DNA of 64,000 nt, taken from Rhodospirillaceae bacterium LM-1. Its GTDB lineage: Bacteria; Pseudomonadota; Alphaproteobacteria; Rhodospirillales; WMHbin7. The position numbers and the translations under genes are program-made. This document shows positions 30,330-37,883 of this stretch, piece after piece (the stretch's first letter is position 1; each line of letters opens with the position of its first letter). The notes below the pieces were generated by a model, which did not search any database, was not told where the DNA came from, and saw nothing but the letters and a program-made list of their open reading frames with translations. Location: NCBI GenBank assembly GCA_902725215.1, contig CACUVI010000001.1, positions 1 through 64,000 of the forward strand, given 5' to 3'.

Positions 30330-31112
30330 TCAGCATCCCTGCCAGACAGGGGGGCGTTTTTCGATGAAAGCGTCGATTCCCTCGCTGGCGTCGCGCGTTT
30401 CCAGGTTGCGGACCATGACCTGCCCGGCATAGGCGTAGGCTTGGTCGTAATCCATCTCGATCTGGCGGTAAAAAGCCTCTTTCCCGATGGCCAGGGTCGA
30501 GGGCGATTTCGCCTTGATGGACTGGGCCAGTTCGTTTACGGCCTCGTCCAGCCGGTCTTCCGGCGCCACGCGGTTGATCAATCCCATGGTCACGGCCTGC
30601 TGGGCCGGAATGGGGCTGCCGGTCAGCAGCATTTCCATGGCTTGCTTGCGCGGCACGTTGCGAGACAAGGCGACCATGGGCGTCGAGCAGAACAGACCTA
30701 TATTCACCCCGGGGGTGGCAAATTTGGCGTGATCGACGGCGACGGCCAAGTCGCAAGACGCCACCAACTGGCATCCGGCGGCGGTTGCCATGGCATGGAT
30801 GCGGGCAATTACGGGCTGGGGCAGGCGAATGATCGACAGCATGACCGCCGAGCAACGGTCGAACAAGTCTTGATAGGCTGCCTTGGTAGGCGTAGAGCGC
30901 AATTCCTTCAGGTCGTGGCCTGCGCAGAAGGCCGGTCCATTGGCGCCCAGCACCACAACGCGGATCGATTTGTCCTTGGCGATGGCGTCCAACTCCTTTT
31001 GCAAGGCGTCAATCAGGGCTAACGACAGGGCGTTGCGGGCCTGGGGGCGGTTCAAGGTTAGGCGGGCGATGCCGTCATTGTCTTCGCGTAGCAGAATCGG
31101 TGCGTCGGTCAT
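30330..31112 (-). CDS. Enoyl-CoA hydratase/isomerase family protein
   Basis: Crotonase-fold protein of 260 aa. The oxyanion-hole loops are FCAGHDLKEL and AAGCQLVASCDLAVA, followed by FATPGVNIGLFCSTP. This pattern resembles the ECHDC3 subgroup more than the FadB/PaaF hydratases: the usual Glu pair is not obvious, so the reaction is uncertain. It stands alone on the minus strand, divergent from the thioesterase gene. Confidence 0.88.
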   Translation of the reverse strand: MTDAPILLREDNDGIARLTLNRPQARNALSLALIDALQKELDAIAKDKSIRVVVLGANGPAFCAGHDLKELRSTPTKAAYQDLFDRCSAVMLSIIRLPQPVIARIHAMATAAGCQLVASCDLAVAVDHAKFATPGVNIGLFCSTPMVALSRNVPRKQAMEMLLTGSPIPAQQAVTMGLINRVAPEDRLDEAVNELAQSIKAKSPSTLAIGKEAFYRQIEMDYDQAYAYAGQVMVRNLETRDASEGIDAFIEKRPPVWQGC

Positions 31113-31236
31113 GGCGTTTCCCTTATCTCAGTCAGGGGCAAGATGTTGCCGTTTACGTCAATGTGCCTCTTGCCCAATCCGGTATCAAGGAGCAATCCTA
31201 AGCATCAGACTTATTCCGCCCTGGATGAGGAACAAG

Positions 31237-31659
31237 ATGACGCGAATCGCTTTGGACGAGTTTCAGGCTTTGCTGGATGCCGAACTGCCGCTGGTCGAAA
31301 TTTTCGGCATGAAGGCGGAATCTCTTGGCCCCGGCTCGTGCCGCATGCGCATGGCCTACAGCCCCGAACTGATCCGCCCTGGCGGCACGATTGCCGGGCC
31401 TGCCCTGATGGCGCTGGCCGATGCCTGCATGTATGGCGTGGTGCTAAGCCAGATCGGGCGCGTGGCTTTGGCGGTCACGACCAATTTCAACATCAATTTT
31501 CTAAGGAAACCGGCCAATACCGGCATTCTTGCCGTGGGCAGCAGCATCAAGCTGGGCAAGCGATTGGCTGTCATGGAAGTAAGCCTGTTCTCCGAAGACG
31601 ACAATGAATTGGTGGCTCATGCCACGGGAACCTATTCCATTCCGCCCAACCGGGCCTGA
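31237..31659 (+). CDS. PaaI-type acyl-CoA thioesterase
   Basis: Hot-dog-fold protein of 140 aa. RPGGTIAGPALMALADACMYG matches the 4HBT catalytic helix (with Asp in ADACM), followed by AVTTNFNINFLRKP. A GATGAGGAACAAG ribosome-binding region precedes ATG 31237; ATG 31225 is a possible alternative. It could hydrolyse aryl or medium-chain acyl-CoA. The divergent enoyl-CoA hydratase supports a role in acyl-CoA metabolism. Confidence 0.87.
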   Translation: MTRIALDEFQALLDAELPLVEIFGMKAESLGPGSCRMRMAYSPELIRPGGTIAGPALMALADACMYGVVLSQIGRVALAVTTNFNINFLRKPANTGILAVGSSIKLGKRLAVMEVSLFSEDDNELVAHATGTYSIPPNRA

Positions 31660-31730
31660 AGATGGCTTGCCCTGGATGGGAATGGCGGCTAACCTATTGA
31701 ACAGTCGTAAAATGCGGGACGTGCTGCACA

Positions 31731-32153
31731 GTGTCCTATTTCACTTGGCAAGATAAGTTCGACACGGGCATCGAGGATGTCGATCGGGATCATCGGATTC
31801 TCGCTGACCTGATCAGCCAACTTCACGATGCCTTCGCTTCCGGAAAGGGCGACATGTCGATCGGGCCGGTGCTGGCCGTGCTGGTCGAATATACCGATTA
31901 TCACTTCAAGCGCGAAGAAGCGTTGATGAGCCAGTATGGCTATCCCGAGACGCCAGCCCACAGAGCCGAACACGATTCATTGAAGTCCAAGGTTTACGAT
32001 ATTCGCAAGCGCTTCGAAGCGGGCGAGGGAACGGCCATCGGCAACGAGCTGTTGGCCTTTCTTCATTTTTGGCTTTATTTCCATATCCTGGACGTCGATA
32101 TGGCCTTCCGCGACTTCTTCATCGAGAAGGGCGTCGCCAAGCCTCGCGCTTGA
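31731..32153 (+). CDS. Bacteriohemerythrin
   Basis: Di-iron O2-binding protein of 140 aa. All seven ligands are visible: His21, His58, Glu62, His77, His81, His118 and Asp123 (in DRDHRIL, YHFKREE, AHRAEHD and FHILDVD). Such proteins store or sense oxygen in microaerobic motile bacteria. GTG 31731 is the start, 71 bp after the thioesterase; no ATG gives the complete first helix. Confidence 0.95.
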   Translation: MSYFTWQDKFDTGIEDVDRDHRILADLISQLHDAFASGKGDMSIGPVLAVLVEYTDYHFKREEALMSQYGYPETPAHRAEHDSLKSKVYDIRKRFEAGEGTAIGNELLAFLHFWLYFHILDVDMAFRDFFIEKGVAKPRA

Positions 32154-32174
32154 CCCCATCAGATCAAGACAAAA

Positions 32175-32281
32175 TGACATGATGCTTTTGACGGTCTGGC
32201 GATTCCTGCCAGCATGTCATGACTCATTCCAGCCCATATTTCTCCATATCTCGTTGATATCATACATATTGCAGTGACATG
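32175..32281 (+). promoter_or_regulatory. Candidate enhancer sites for a sigma-54 regulator (three TGACATG half-sites)
   Basis: TGACATG occurs at 32175-32181, its inverse CATGTCA at 32213-32219, and TGACATG again at 32275-32281. The first pair forms an inverted arrangement about 115 and 77 bp before the -24 element; the third abuts the promoter. This placement suits an NtrC-type activator, most likely the one encoded downstream. No binding data; the sites were found by eye. Confidence 0.45.
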
Positions 32282-32288
32282 TCGTCGA

Positions 32289-32304
32289 TGGCACATGATT
32301 TGCT
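32289..32304 (+). promoter_or_regulatory. Sigma-54 (RpoN) promoter
   Basis: TGGCACATGATTTGCT has the -24 GG and -12 GC separated by exactly ten bases and matches the TGGCAC-N5-TTGC(A/T) consensus at every key base. The start would be near 32315. It lies upstream of the TorD-like/kinase/regulator genes, whose last member is a sigma-54 activator. Confidence 0.75.
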
Positions 32305-32314
32305 ATGTACAAGG

Positions 32315-32537
32315 CAATTGAGGTCATTGGCAGCGGGAGCCGCGATCCTCAAAGAAGGGAAAAGGAACGGCTACGCGACTGCGTTGCCGGATCGAGTTGC
32401 TCCCCTGTGGGGGATTTGGGTCAAGGGATTGCTTCGCGACCGGAACGGGGCGTCATGTGCGAATGGATGAAGGGAGTCACGATCCATACATTCGTTCGTC
32501 ATGCGCCCCGCCATCGCAAGTGGGGCGGGAGACATGT
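32315..32537 (+). promoter_or_regulatory. Long structured 5' leader of the TorD-like operon, candidate riboswitch-like element
   Basis: About 220 nt from the predicted sigma-54 start to the TTG start contain no credible gene. Readable stems: outer CGATC/GATCG (32343-32347 with 32390-32394) enclosing hairpin CGGCTACGC/GCGTTGCCG (32368-32376 with 32381-32389, one mismatch); CCCC/GGGG at 32402-32412; and GGGGCG(T)CATG at 32447-32457 with CATGCGCCCC at 32500-32509. CCCGCC (32507-32512) can instead pair with GGCGGG (32524-32529), covering the ribosome-binding site. The last two stems exclude each other, which is a gene-control layout. No known riboswitch class was recognised. Confidence 0.45.
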
Positions 32538-33200
32538 TTGAACAGCAACAAGTCGTTTGATGATTTTTGCCGGGCCGTTGTTGACGACTTGGCTCTTTTC
32601 TCTCGCCTGATGGCGGCCGAGCTTGATCGTCCCTTGTTGGAGTGGCTGCGCGTCAGCCGCTATCCCCAAGGCCTTGGTCTTTCTTTGCAAGATTCGGCCT
32701 CTGATCGAGGTATCCAGCTATTATCGATGGCCGTCAACGCCTTGCCCGACGTGGGCGCCCGTCAAGGCCGGGATGAATTGGCTTTGGATTACGCAAACAT
32801 TTTCATGTCTCGCGAACGCGAGTATTTCGCCACCGAGAGTTATTGGTTTTCTGAAAGCGGCGGCCAACGTCGGGAAATGGTCGAAGCCTTTTATGAGCGC
32901 CATGGCTATTCCATTGCCGATCGGTTGCAGCGTCCGGCCGACACATTGGCTTTCGAGTTGGGCTTTCTCGCCCATCTTCTGGACGATGAAAAACGGCCCC
33001 CATCGCAAATGCTGGGATCGTCCAGGCAGTTCTTGACGACGCATTTGATTTCTTGGGCGCCGAGATTTTCCGCAGCCATGTTCGAAACTAGCGCCACTCC
33101 CTTTTATCAGGGACTGGCGCAACTGCTCGGCGTCTACCTTCCCGCCCTGGAAGATGCGTTGGGTCAAGTCGATGGTGACATTTTGTCAGTTCCGGCCTAA
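32538..33200 (+). CDS. TorD/DmsD-family molybdoenzyme chaperone
   Basis: Predicted all-helical cytoplasmic protein of 220 aa. TorD-family features: DELALDYANIFMSREREYFATE in the place of the usual LFxGP...PYES segment, then EAFYERHGY and a conserved acidic helix FELGFLAHLLDDE. Such chaperones bind Tat signal peptides and help insert molybdopterin cofactor. No molybdoenzyme is encoded nearby. The start is TTG 32538 with GGGCGGGAG upstream; reading on to 32397 would invade the structured leader. It is followed after 32 bp by a histidine kinase and then an NtrC-type regulator. Confidence 0.8.
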   Translation: MNSNKSFDDFCRAVVDDLALFSRLMAAELDRPLLEWLRVSRYPQGLGLSLQDSASDRGIQLLSMAVNALPDVGARQGRDELALDYANIFMSREREYFATESYWFSESGGQRREMVEAFYERHGYSIADRLQRPADTLAFELGFLAHLLDDEKRPPSQMLGSSRQFLTTHLISWAPRFSAAMFETSATPFYQGLAQLLGVYLPALEDALGQVDGDILSVPA

Positions 33201-33232
33201 GCTCTCGGCCAATCACAAGGAATTGACGATCA

Positions 33233-34549
33233 ATGGCGCCAGTCTGGTTGATCCCCCTTTGCGCTTTCATAGCGGCGGCCATTGCCTTCGCCATTGCTTG
33301 GCGCCTGTCTCGCAGACAGGCCTTGCTGCCGGTAAAGGCCATCGGCGCGGCCAGCCGGGCTATCCTGGGCGGCGATTTGTCGGCGCGCGCTGGGCTTGCG
33401 GGAACGGGCGAGTTGGACATCCTGGGCCAGTCCTTCGACGCGATGGCGGATCATCTGAAAGGCACGCTTGAACGGCTGAAGGAACAAGAGGGATTTCTGC
33501 AAGCGCTGATCGACGCCGATCCAGACGGCGTTCGCGTTCTGGCCTCGGACGGCACCATTCTGATGGCCAACAAGGCCTATGCGCACATGTTAGGAATCGA
33601 ACCCGGCAACGTGCTGGGAAAGCGTTGCTACGAGTCCAGCCACGGGCGCAGCGAGCCTTGCGCGCCAACCTTGATCACCTGCCCCCTGCATGAAATCGCC
33701 GTCAATGGACTGCCGGTGAAAACCGTGCAGGCGATCCGTCTGAAGGGGGGGCTGGATCGCCATGTCGAGGTGCACGCGGCCCCCCTGGTCGCCTCGGATG
33801 GCCGCCTGCTGGTCGTGGAATCGATCCGCGATCTGGCTAGCGACATTCGATTCTCGCACGAACAGAAATTGTCGGCGATCGGCCAGTTGGCCGCAGGCGT
33901 CGCCCATGAAATCCGCAACCCCCTGGCATCGGTGCGCTTGGCCCTGCAAAGCCTGATCAAGCAGGGCGAGGCGGGTCGGGTCAATATCGACAGTCTGATG
34001 GATTATCTCAGGTTGGTGGACAGTCAGGTGGACAAGTGCATCGACGTCACCACGCGGCTTTTGAAGCTCTCGGTCAATCAAAGCGGACAGCTGCAAATCG
34101 TTCCCTTGCGCACCGCCATCGAGGAGACTGTTTCGCTTTTGTCATTCGAGGCGGAAAAAAACAAGATCGAGGTATCGTTGAATCTGCCCGCCAAGGAATT
34201 GTCGGTCATGGCCGCCGATGGCGATTTCAGGATGGTCATGCTCAATCTGTTTCAGAATGCGTTTCACGCCATGCCGGACGGCGGAAAACTGACCGTTTCC
34301 GCCAGCGCCGACGACAAATGGGTGGATATCGAGGTGGCAGACAACGGGATTGGCATCAAGCCCGATATGATGAGCCGCATCTTTCAACCCTTCTTCTCGT
34401 CGCGGGCCGACGGCGTTTCCGGTTCCGGAATCGGCCTGACCATCTGCAAGGGCATCGTCGAACGTTCGGGCGGCGCCATTCACGCCGTCAGTTGGCCCGG
34501 CGGCGGCGCCAAGTTCATCGTGCGTCTGCCCAGGCCGGGCTTGTTGTGA
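33233..34549 (+). CDS. Sensor histidine kinase with single helix, HAMP and Cys-containing PAS
   Basis: Kinase of 438 aa. One N-terminal transmembrane helix (about 4-24) with no periplasmic domain, HAMP (about 30-80), and PAS (about 85-205) containing RCYESSHGRSEPC and TCPLHE, a Cys pattern often seen in redox-type PAS sensors. HisKA has GVAHEIRNPLAS with His225, and HATPase has NLFQNAFHAM, NGIGI and GSGIGLTICK. It is probably the cognate kinase of the following NtrC-type regulator, whose gene starts 25 bp later. The signal is unknown; redox is inference. Confidence 0.92.
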   Translation: MAPVWLIPLCAFIAAAIAFAIAWRLSRRQALLPVKAIGAASRAILGGDLSARAGLAGTGELDILGQSFDAMADHLKGTLERLKEQEGFLQALIDADPDGVRVLASDGTILMANKAYAHMLGIEPGNVLGKRCYESSHGRSEPCAPTLITCPLHEIAVNGLPVKTVQAIRLKGGLDRHVEVHAAPLVASDGRLLVVESIRDLASDIRFSHEQKLSAIGQLAAGVAHEIRNPLASVRLALQSLIKQGEAGRVNIDSLMDYLRLVDSQVDKCIDVTTRLLKLSVNQSGQLQIVPLRTAIEETVSLLSFEAEKNKIEVSLNLPAKELSVMAADGDFRMVMLNLFQNAFHAMPDGGKLTVSASADDKWVDIEVADNGIGIKPDMMSRIFQPFFSSRADGVSGSGIGLTICKGIVERSGGAIHAVSWPGGGAKFIVRLPRPGLL

Positions 34550-34574
34550 AAATCAAACATTATTGGGGATGCTG

Positions 34575-35936
34575 ATGCGTCAGCGCATTTTGGTTCTTGA
34601 AGACGACAAGATTTTAAACCGCCTGCTGGTCGATCAGCTCGAGCGCTTTGGCTACGACGTGGCTGGACGCACGCGCTGGAGCGAGGCGGAACGTTTTATC
34701 GACGAGAATGAGCCGGATCTGTTGATCCTGGATTGCAGGCTTCCCGATGCCGATGGAATCGAGCTTCTCTCGCGCTTGAACAATCAATTTCCCATCGTCA
34801 TGCTGACCGCTTTCGCTTCGGTCGAGAACGCGGTGAGCGCGATCAAGAACGGAGCCGCCGAATATCTGGTCAAGCCGGTCAATATTGACGAGTTGGAAGT
34901 GGTGGTGAAGCGAGCGCTTGAGAATGCCGCGATCCGTCGCGAACATCGATTCCTTAAAAGCCGGATGTCGCATGCGGCCCCCATGGTCGGCAACTCGCCG
35001 GCCCTATCCGAGGTCAACCGGCTGATCGACGCCGTGGCCGCCAGCGACATGACCGTGCTGATTCAGGGGGAAAGCGGTGTGGGCAAGGAGCTGGTGGCCA
35101 ATGCCATCCATGAAAGATCCAGCCGGTCTTCGCGCAATTTCGTCGCCGTCGATTGCTGCACGCTGCAAAAGCATCTATTCGAATCGGAATTGTTCGGCCA
35201 TGAGAAGGGTTCCTTCACCAGCGCCGACCGCCAGAAGAACGGTCTGATCGAAGGGGCCATCGAAGGCACGCTGTTTCTGGATGAAATCGGCGAAATCGAA
35301 GGCGCGGTGCAGGCCAAATTGCTGCGCGTATTGGAAACTGGGCGCTTCAGGCGCGTCGGCGGCACGCGCGACCATGTCGCCAATGTGCGCATCGTTGCCG
35401 CCACCAATCGCGATCTGTCCCAGATGGCGACAAGCGGGCAATTCAGATCCGACTTGTTCTATCGTCTGAACGCCTTCGTCATTACCGTTCCGCCTCTGCG
35501 CGATCGTCAGGGCGACATTGCTTCGTTGGCGTCGCACTTCATCAGCAATCACGACTTCTCGCGCCGGGTCGAGAAAATGCTGGCGCCGACGGCGCTTTCC
35601 CGCCTCGAAGCCTATTCCTGGCCGGGCAATATCCGCGAGTTGAAGAACGTGGTTGAACGCGCCATCATCCTGTCGGGCAATTCTCCGGTGATCGATGAGC
35701 GGCACCTGGCCTTGCCAAGCGATCTTGGGCCAATGCCTTCGGCGTCCATCCAGCCCACGGCTAATGGATTTTTCCTGGGTCTTGGACAAGAACCGACGCT
35801 GGAAGACATCAAAAAGGCCTATCTGGCCGATTTGCTCGAGCGTCATGCCGGGCATCGCGCCCGCGTGGCCAGGGTGCTGGGCATCAGCGAGCGCAACACC
35901 TACCGATTGATTCAGAAATTCGGCCTAGGCGAGTGA
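34575..35936 (+). CDS. NtrC-family sigma-54-dependent response regulator with variant GAFTGA loop
   Basis: Receiver domain (about 1-115, phospho-Asp53 in LLILDCRLPD), AAA+ domain with Walker A GESGVGKE (165-172), Walker B TLFLDEIGE, and a Fis-type HTH at the end (RVARVLGISERNTYRLIQ). The sigma-54 contact loop reads GSFTSA (212-217) instead of GAFTGA: the key Phe and Thr remain but the second and fifth positions are Ser. ATG 34575 (453 aa) is preferred after GGGG; ATG 34569 or TTG 34563 are alternatives. It probably acts at the sigma-54 promoter upstream of its own operon. Confidence 0.94.
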   Translation: MRQRILVLEDDKILNRLLVDQLERFGYDVAGRTRWSEAERFIDENEPDLLILDCRLPDADGIELLSRLNNQFPIVMLTAFASVENAVSAIKNGAAEYLVKPVNIDELEVVVKRALENAAIRREHRFLKSRMSHAAPMVGNSPALSEVNRLIDAVAASDMTVLIQGESGVGKELVANAIHERSSRSSRNFVAVDCCTLQKHLFESELFGHEKGSFTSADRQKNGLIEGAIEGTLFLDEIGEIEGAVQAKLLRVLETGRFRRVGGTRDHVANVRIVAATNRDLSQMATSGQFRSDLFYRLNAFVITVPPLRDRQGDIASLASHFISNHDFSRRVEKMLAPTALSRLEAYSWPGNIRELKNVVERAIILSGNSPVIDERHLALPSDLGPMPSASIQPTANGFFLGLGQEPTLEDIKKAYLADLLERHAGHRARVARVLGISERNTYRLIQKFGLGE

Positions 35937-35945
35937 TCCCATCTT

Positions 35946-35980
35946 TGCAAAAAGATCGGGCGGCAGTTGCCTGCCGCCCG
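35946..35980 (-). terminator. Intrinsic terminator after the RpoH-like gene
   Basis: Ten-bp stem CGGGCGGCAG/CTGCCGCCCG (35957-35966 with 35971-35980) around TTGC. On the minus strand it is followed by ATCTTTTTGC, so it mainly ends transcription from the right; it may also slow read-through from the left. Confidence 0.75.
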
Positions 35981-36013
35981 GAAGTGGAGGGAGCTAACGT
36001 ATTCACTGCTAAA

Positions 36014-36853
36014 TCAAGTTCCTTGCAGGGCCGCCGGGCGTGGTTTGCGGGCTGCCGCCGTGATCAGTTTGCGCAGCTTGGCCAGGGCGGCATTTTCGAT
36101 CTGGCGCACACGTTCGCGCGAAATGCCATAGAAGCGTGCGAAGGCCTCAAGCTTTTGCGGCTGATCGCTCAGGTGCCGTCCGGCCACAATATGGCGCTCG
36201 CGTTCGGACAAAGCGGCCAGAGCCTCTTTTAGCAATTGGCGACGCTGTTCGCTTTCCTGTCCCGCCATCGCCAGCGCCTCGGGGTCAAGGCCGGGGTCGG
36301 CCATCAAATCGCCAAGACTGGCGCTGTCTTCCTCGTGGCCAACCGGCTCGTCGAGCGAACGCATGGGGCGCGACAGAAGCGAGTCCACTTCTTCCAGCGT
36401 TTCCAGGGAAACATCCAGGCGCCTAGCCGCTTCGATCGCCAGTTCGCGGGGCAGCGGTCCCGAGCGTCCGGGCATCAATTCTGCCTTCAAGCCGCCCAGT
36501 TTGAAGAATAGGCGCTTGTGGACCTCGCTGGCCGAAATGGAGAGGGCCGAGAAATTCTTCAGCACATGGTCGAGCAGGGCGGCGCGGACCCACCATGTGG
36601 CATAGGTGGCGAATCGCACGCCGCGCTCGGGGTCGAACTTGTCCAGAGCGCGCATCAAGCCCAGATTGCCTTCGCCGACCAAATCGTCGAGCAACAGCAC
36701 GCCATTCTGGAACCGGCGCGCCTGGGCGCGCACCAAGGGCTGAAAAGCCTTCACGATGCGCTCGGCCGCCTTGGGGTCTCGGCAAGACAGCCAGCGACGG
36801 GACAGAAGCGTCTCTTCTTCCGCGGTCAACGAGGCTTCATAGGGATAGGACAT
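36014..36853 (-). CDS. rpoH: RpoH-family sigma-32 factor
   Basis: Sigma-70-superfamily protein of 279 aa. Region 2 has LDDLVGEGNLGLMRALDKFD and FATYATWWVRAALLDHVL. The RpoH box is present as HKRLFFKL (112-119), and region 4 has GISRERVRQIENAALAKLR. The start of the box is His instead of Gln and the sequence is less canonical than a main heat-shock RpoH, so this may be a second paralogue (RpoH2-type, oxidative or photo-oxidative stress). It is divergent from an OxyR-like gene. Confidence 0.9.
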   Translation of the reverse strand: MSYPYEASLTAEEETLLSRRWLSCRDPKAAERIVKAFQPLVRAQARRFQNGVLLLDDLVGEGNLGLMRALDKFDPERGVRFATYATWWVRAALLDHVLKNFSALSISASEVHKRLFFKLGGLKAELMPGRSGPLPRELAIEAARRLDVSLETLEEVDSLLSRPMRSLDEPVGHEEDSASLGDLMADPGLDPEALAMAGQESEQRRQLLKEALAALSERERHIVAGRHLSDQPQKLEAFARFYGISRERVRQIENAALAKLRKLITAAARKPRPAALQGT

Positions 36854-36901
36854 CAGGATCTCCTAGCTCAGTTCCTTGCTGGGAACGGATGAAAGGATGG
36901 C

Positions 36902-36924
36902 TTGGATCCAATGATTGGTCCAAT
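36902..36924. promoter_or_regulatory. Two adjacent palindromes between the RpoH-like and OxyR-like genes
   Basis: TTGGATCCAA (36902-36911) and ATTGGTCCAAT (36914-36924) are two near-identical palindromes (TTGGNYCCAA core) in the divergent intergenic region, followed by an AT-rich stretch to 36968 suited to promoters. Possible operator for the LysR-type protein next door. Confidence 0.4.
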
Positions 36925-36968
36925 TAATTTATATTGATATATTAATAAGAAAAACGTATTAATTAGAA

Positions 36969-37883
36969 ATGCTCAGCATTAGACAATTGCGGGCCTTGGT
37001 GGCCTTGGCCGATACAGAACATTTTCGCAAGGCGGCTGAACGCGTGCATGTCACGCAGCCAGCCTTGAGCACGCAAATTCAATCGCTTGAGGCACATCTC
37101 GGCATCATGCTGGTCGAACGGACCAAGCGACGCGTGGTGTTCACGGCCGCCGGGCGCGCCCTGGCCGAGAGGGCTAGGGCCATTCTGGCCGGGGTGACCA
37201 ATTTCGAAGCCTCGGCGCGTGCCTTTGCCTCGCCGTTGGAAGGGCTGCTCAGAATTGGCGTGGCGCCGACCTTGGGGCCTTATCTGCTGCCCCATGTCTT
37301 GCCGAATTTAAAAGCCAGATATCACAGCCTGCGCCTTTATTTGCGCGAAGAGCGGCTTGAACGGCATCTGGCCGAACTGACCAGCGGCGAGATGGACTTG
37401 GTTATGGGGCTGGGACCCCTGGACGGAGAGGGGCGCATCTCGACGCCATTGTTCAACGAGCCGCTCTGGCTGGCTTTGCCAGCCGATCATCCATTGGGCG
37501 CCAAGGAGAAAGTGCAGGCTTCAGACCTGGCTGGTTTGTCGCTGGTCTTGTTCGAGCGCGACGGCGACGGGTTGCGCGATATTGGATTGGGCCTTTGCCG
37601 CGCCAACGGCGCCAAGGAACATCCCGACTTCAAGGCGACCAGCTTGGATACATTGCGCCAGATGGTGGCTTCAGGGCTGGGGCCTTGCCTGCTGCCCGCC
37701 CTCTATGTGACGGCCGAGGCGTTGGACGACCCGCAGATCGCCATGCGTCAATTCTTCGCCCCCGCCCCCTGTCGCAGAATCGAGCTTGCTTGGCGGCGCA
37801 CTGATCCCAGGGCCGAGACGTTCATGGAGCTGGCCGAACTATTGCGCCAAGTGCTTCCGGCTTCGGTCCAGGCGGTGTTTTAA
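36969..37883 (+). CDS. OxyR-like LysR regulator lacking the peroxidatic cysteine
   Basis: LysR-type regulator of 304 aa. The N-terminal HTH (KAAERVHVTQPALSTQIQSLE) and the effector domain align to E. coli OxyR, including ATSLDTLRQMVASG and LLPALYV. In the redox loop, E. coli has DGHCLRDQAMGFC; here the protein has DGDGLRDIGLGLC. So the site of Cys199 is Gly201 while the partner Cys208 remains as Cys210. It therefore should not form the normal peroxide-induced disulfide. It is divergent from the RpoH-like gene. ATG 36969 starts MLSIRQLRA, a normal N-terminus. Confidence 0.9.
   Translation: MLSIRQLRALVALADTEHFRKAAERVHVTQPALSTQIQSLEAHLGIMLVERTKRRVVFTAAGRALAERARAILAGVTNFEASARAFASPLEGLLRIGVAPTLGPYLLPHVLPNLKARYHSLRLYLREERLERHLAELTSGEMDLVMGLGPLDGEGRISTPLFNEPLWLALPADHPLGAKEKVQASDLAGLSLVLFERDGDGLRDIGLGLCRANGAKEHPDFKATSLDTLRQMVASGLGPCLLPALYVTAEALDDPQIAMRQFFAPAPCRRIELAWRRTDPRAETFMELAELLRQVLPASVQAVF

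Noticed and set aside
32305-32541. Possible 78-residue leader peptide in front of the TorD-like gene
   Set aside because: Its ATG lies before the expected sigma-54 transcription start, it lacks a ribosome-binding site, and its composition is Arg-rich without sense.
33222-33232. TTGACGATCAA, another FNR-like sequence
   Set aside because: Too short for the TTGAT-N4-ATCAA consensus and lies directly at the start codon of the kinase gene.
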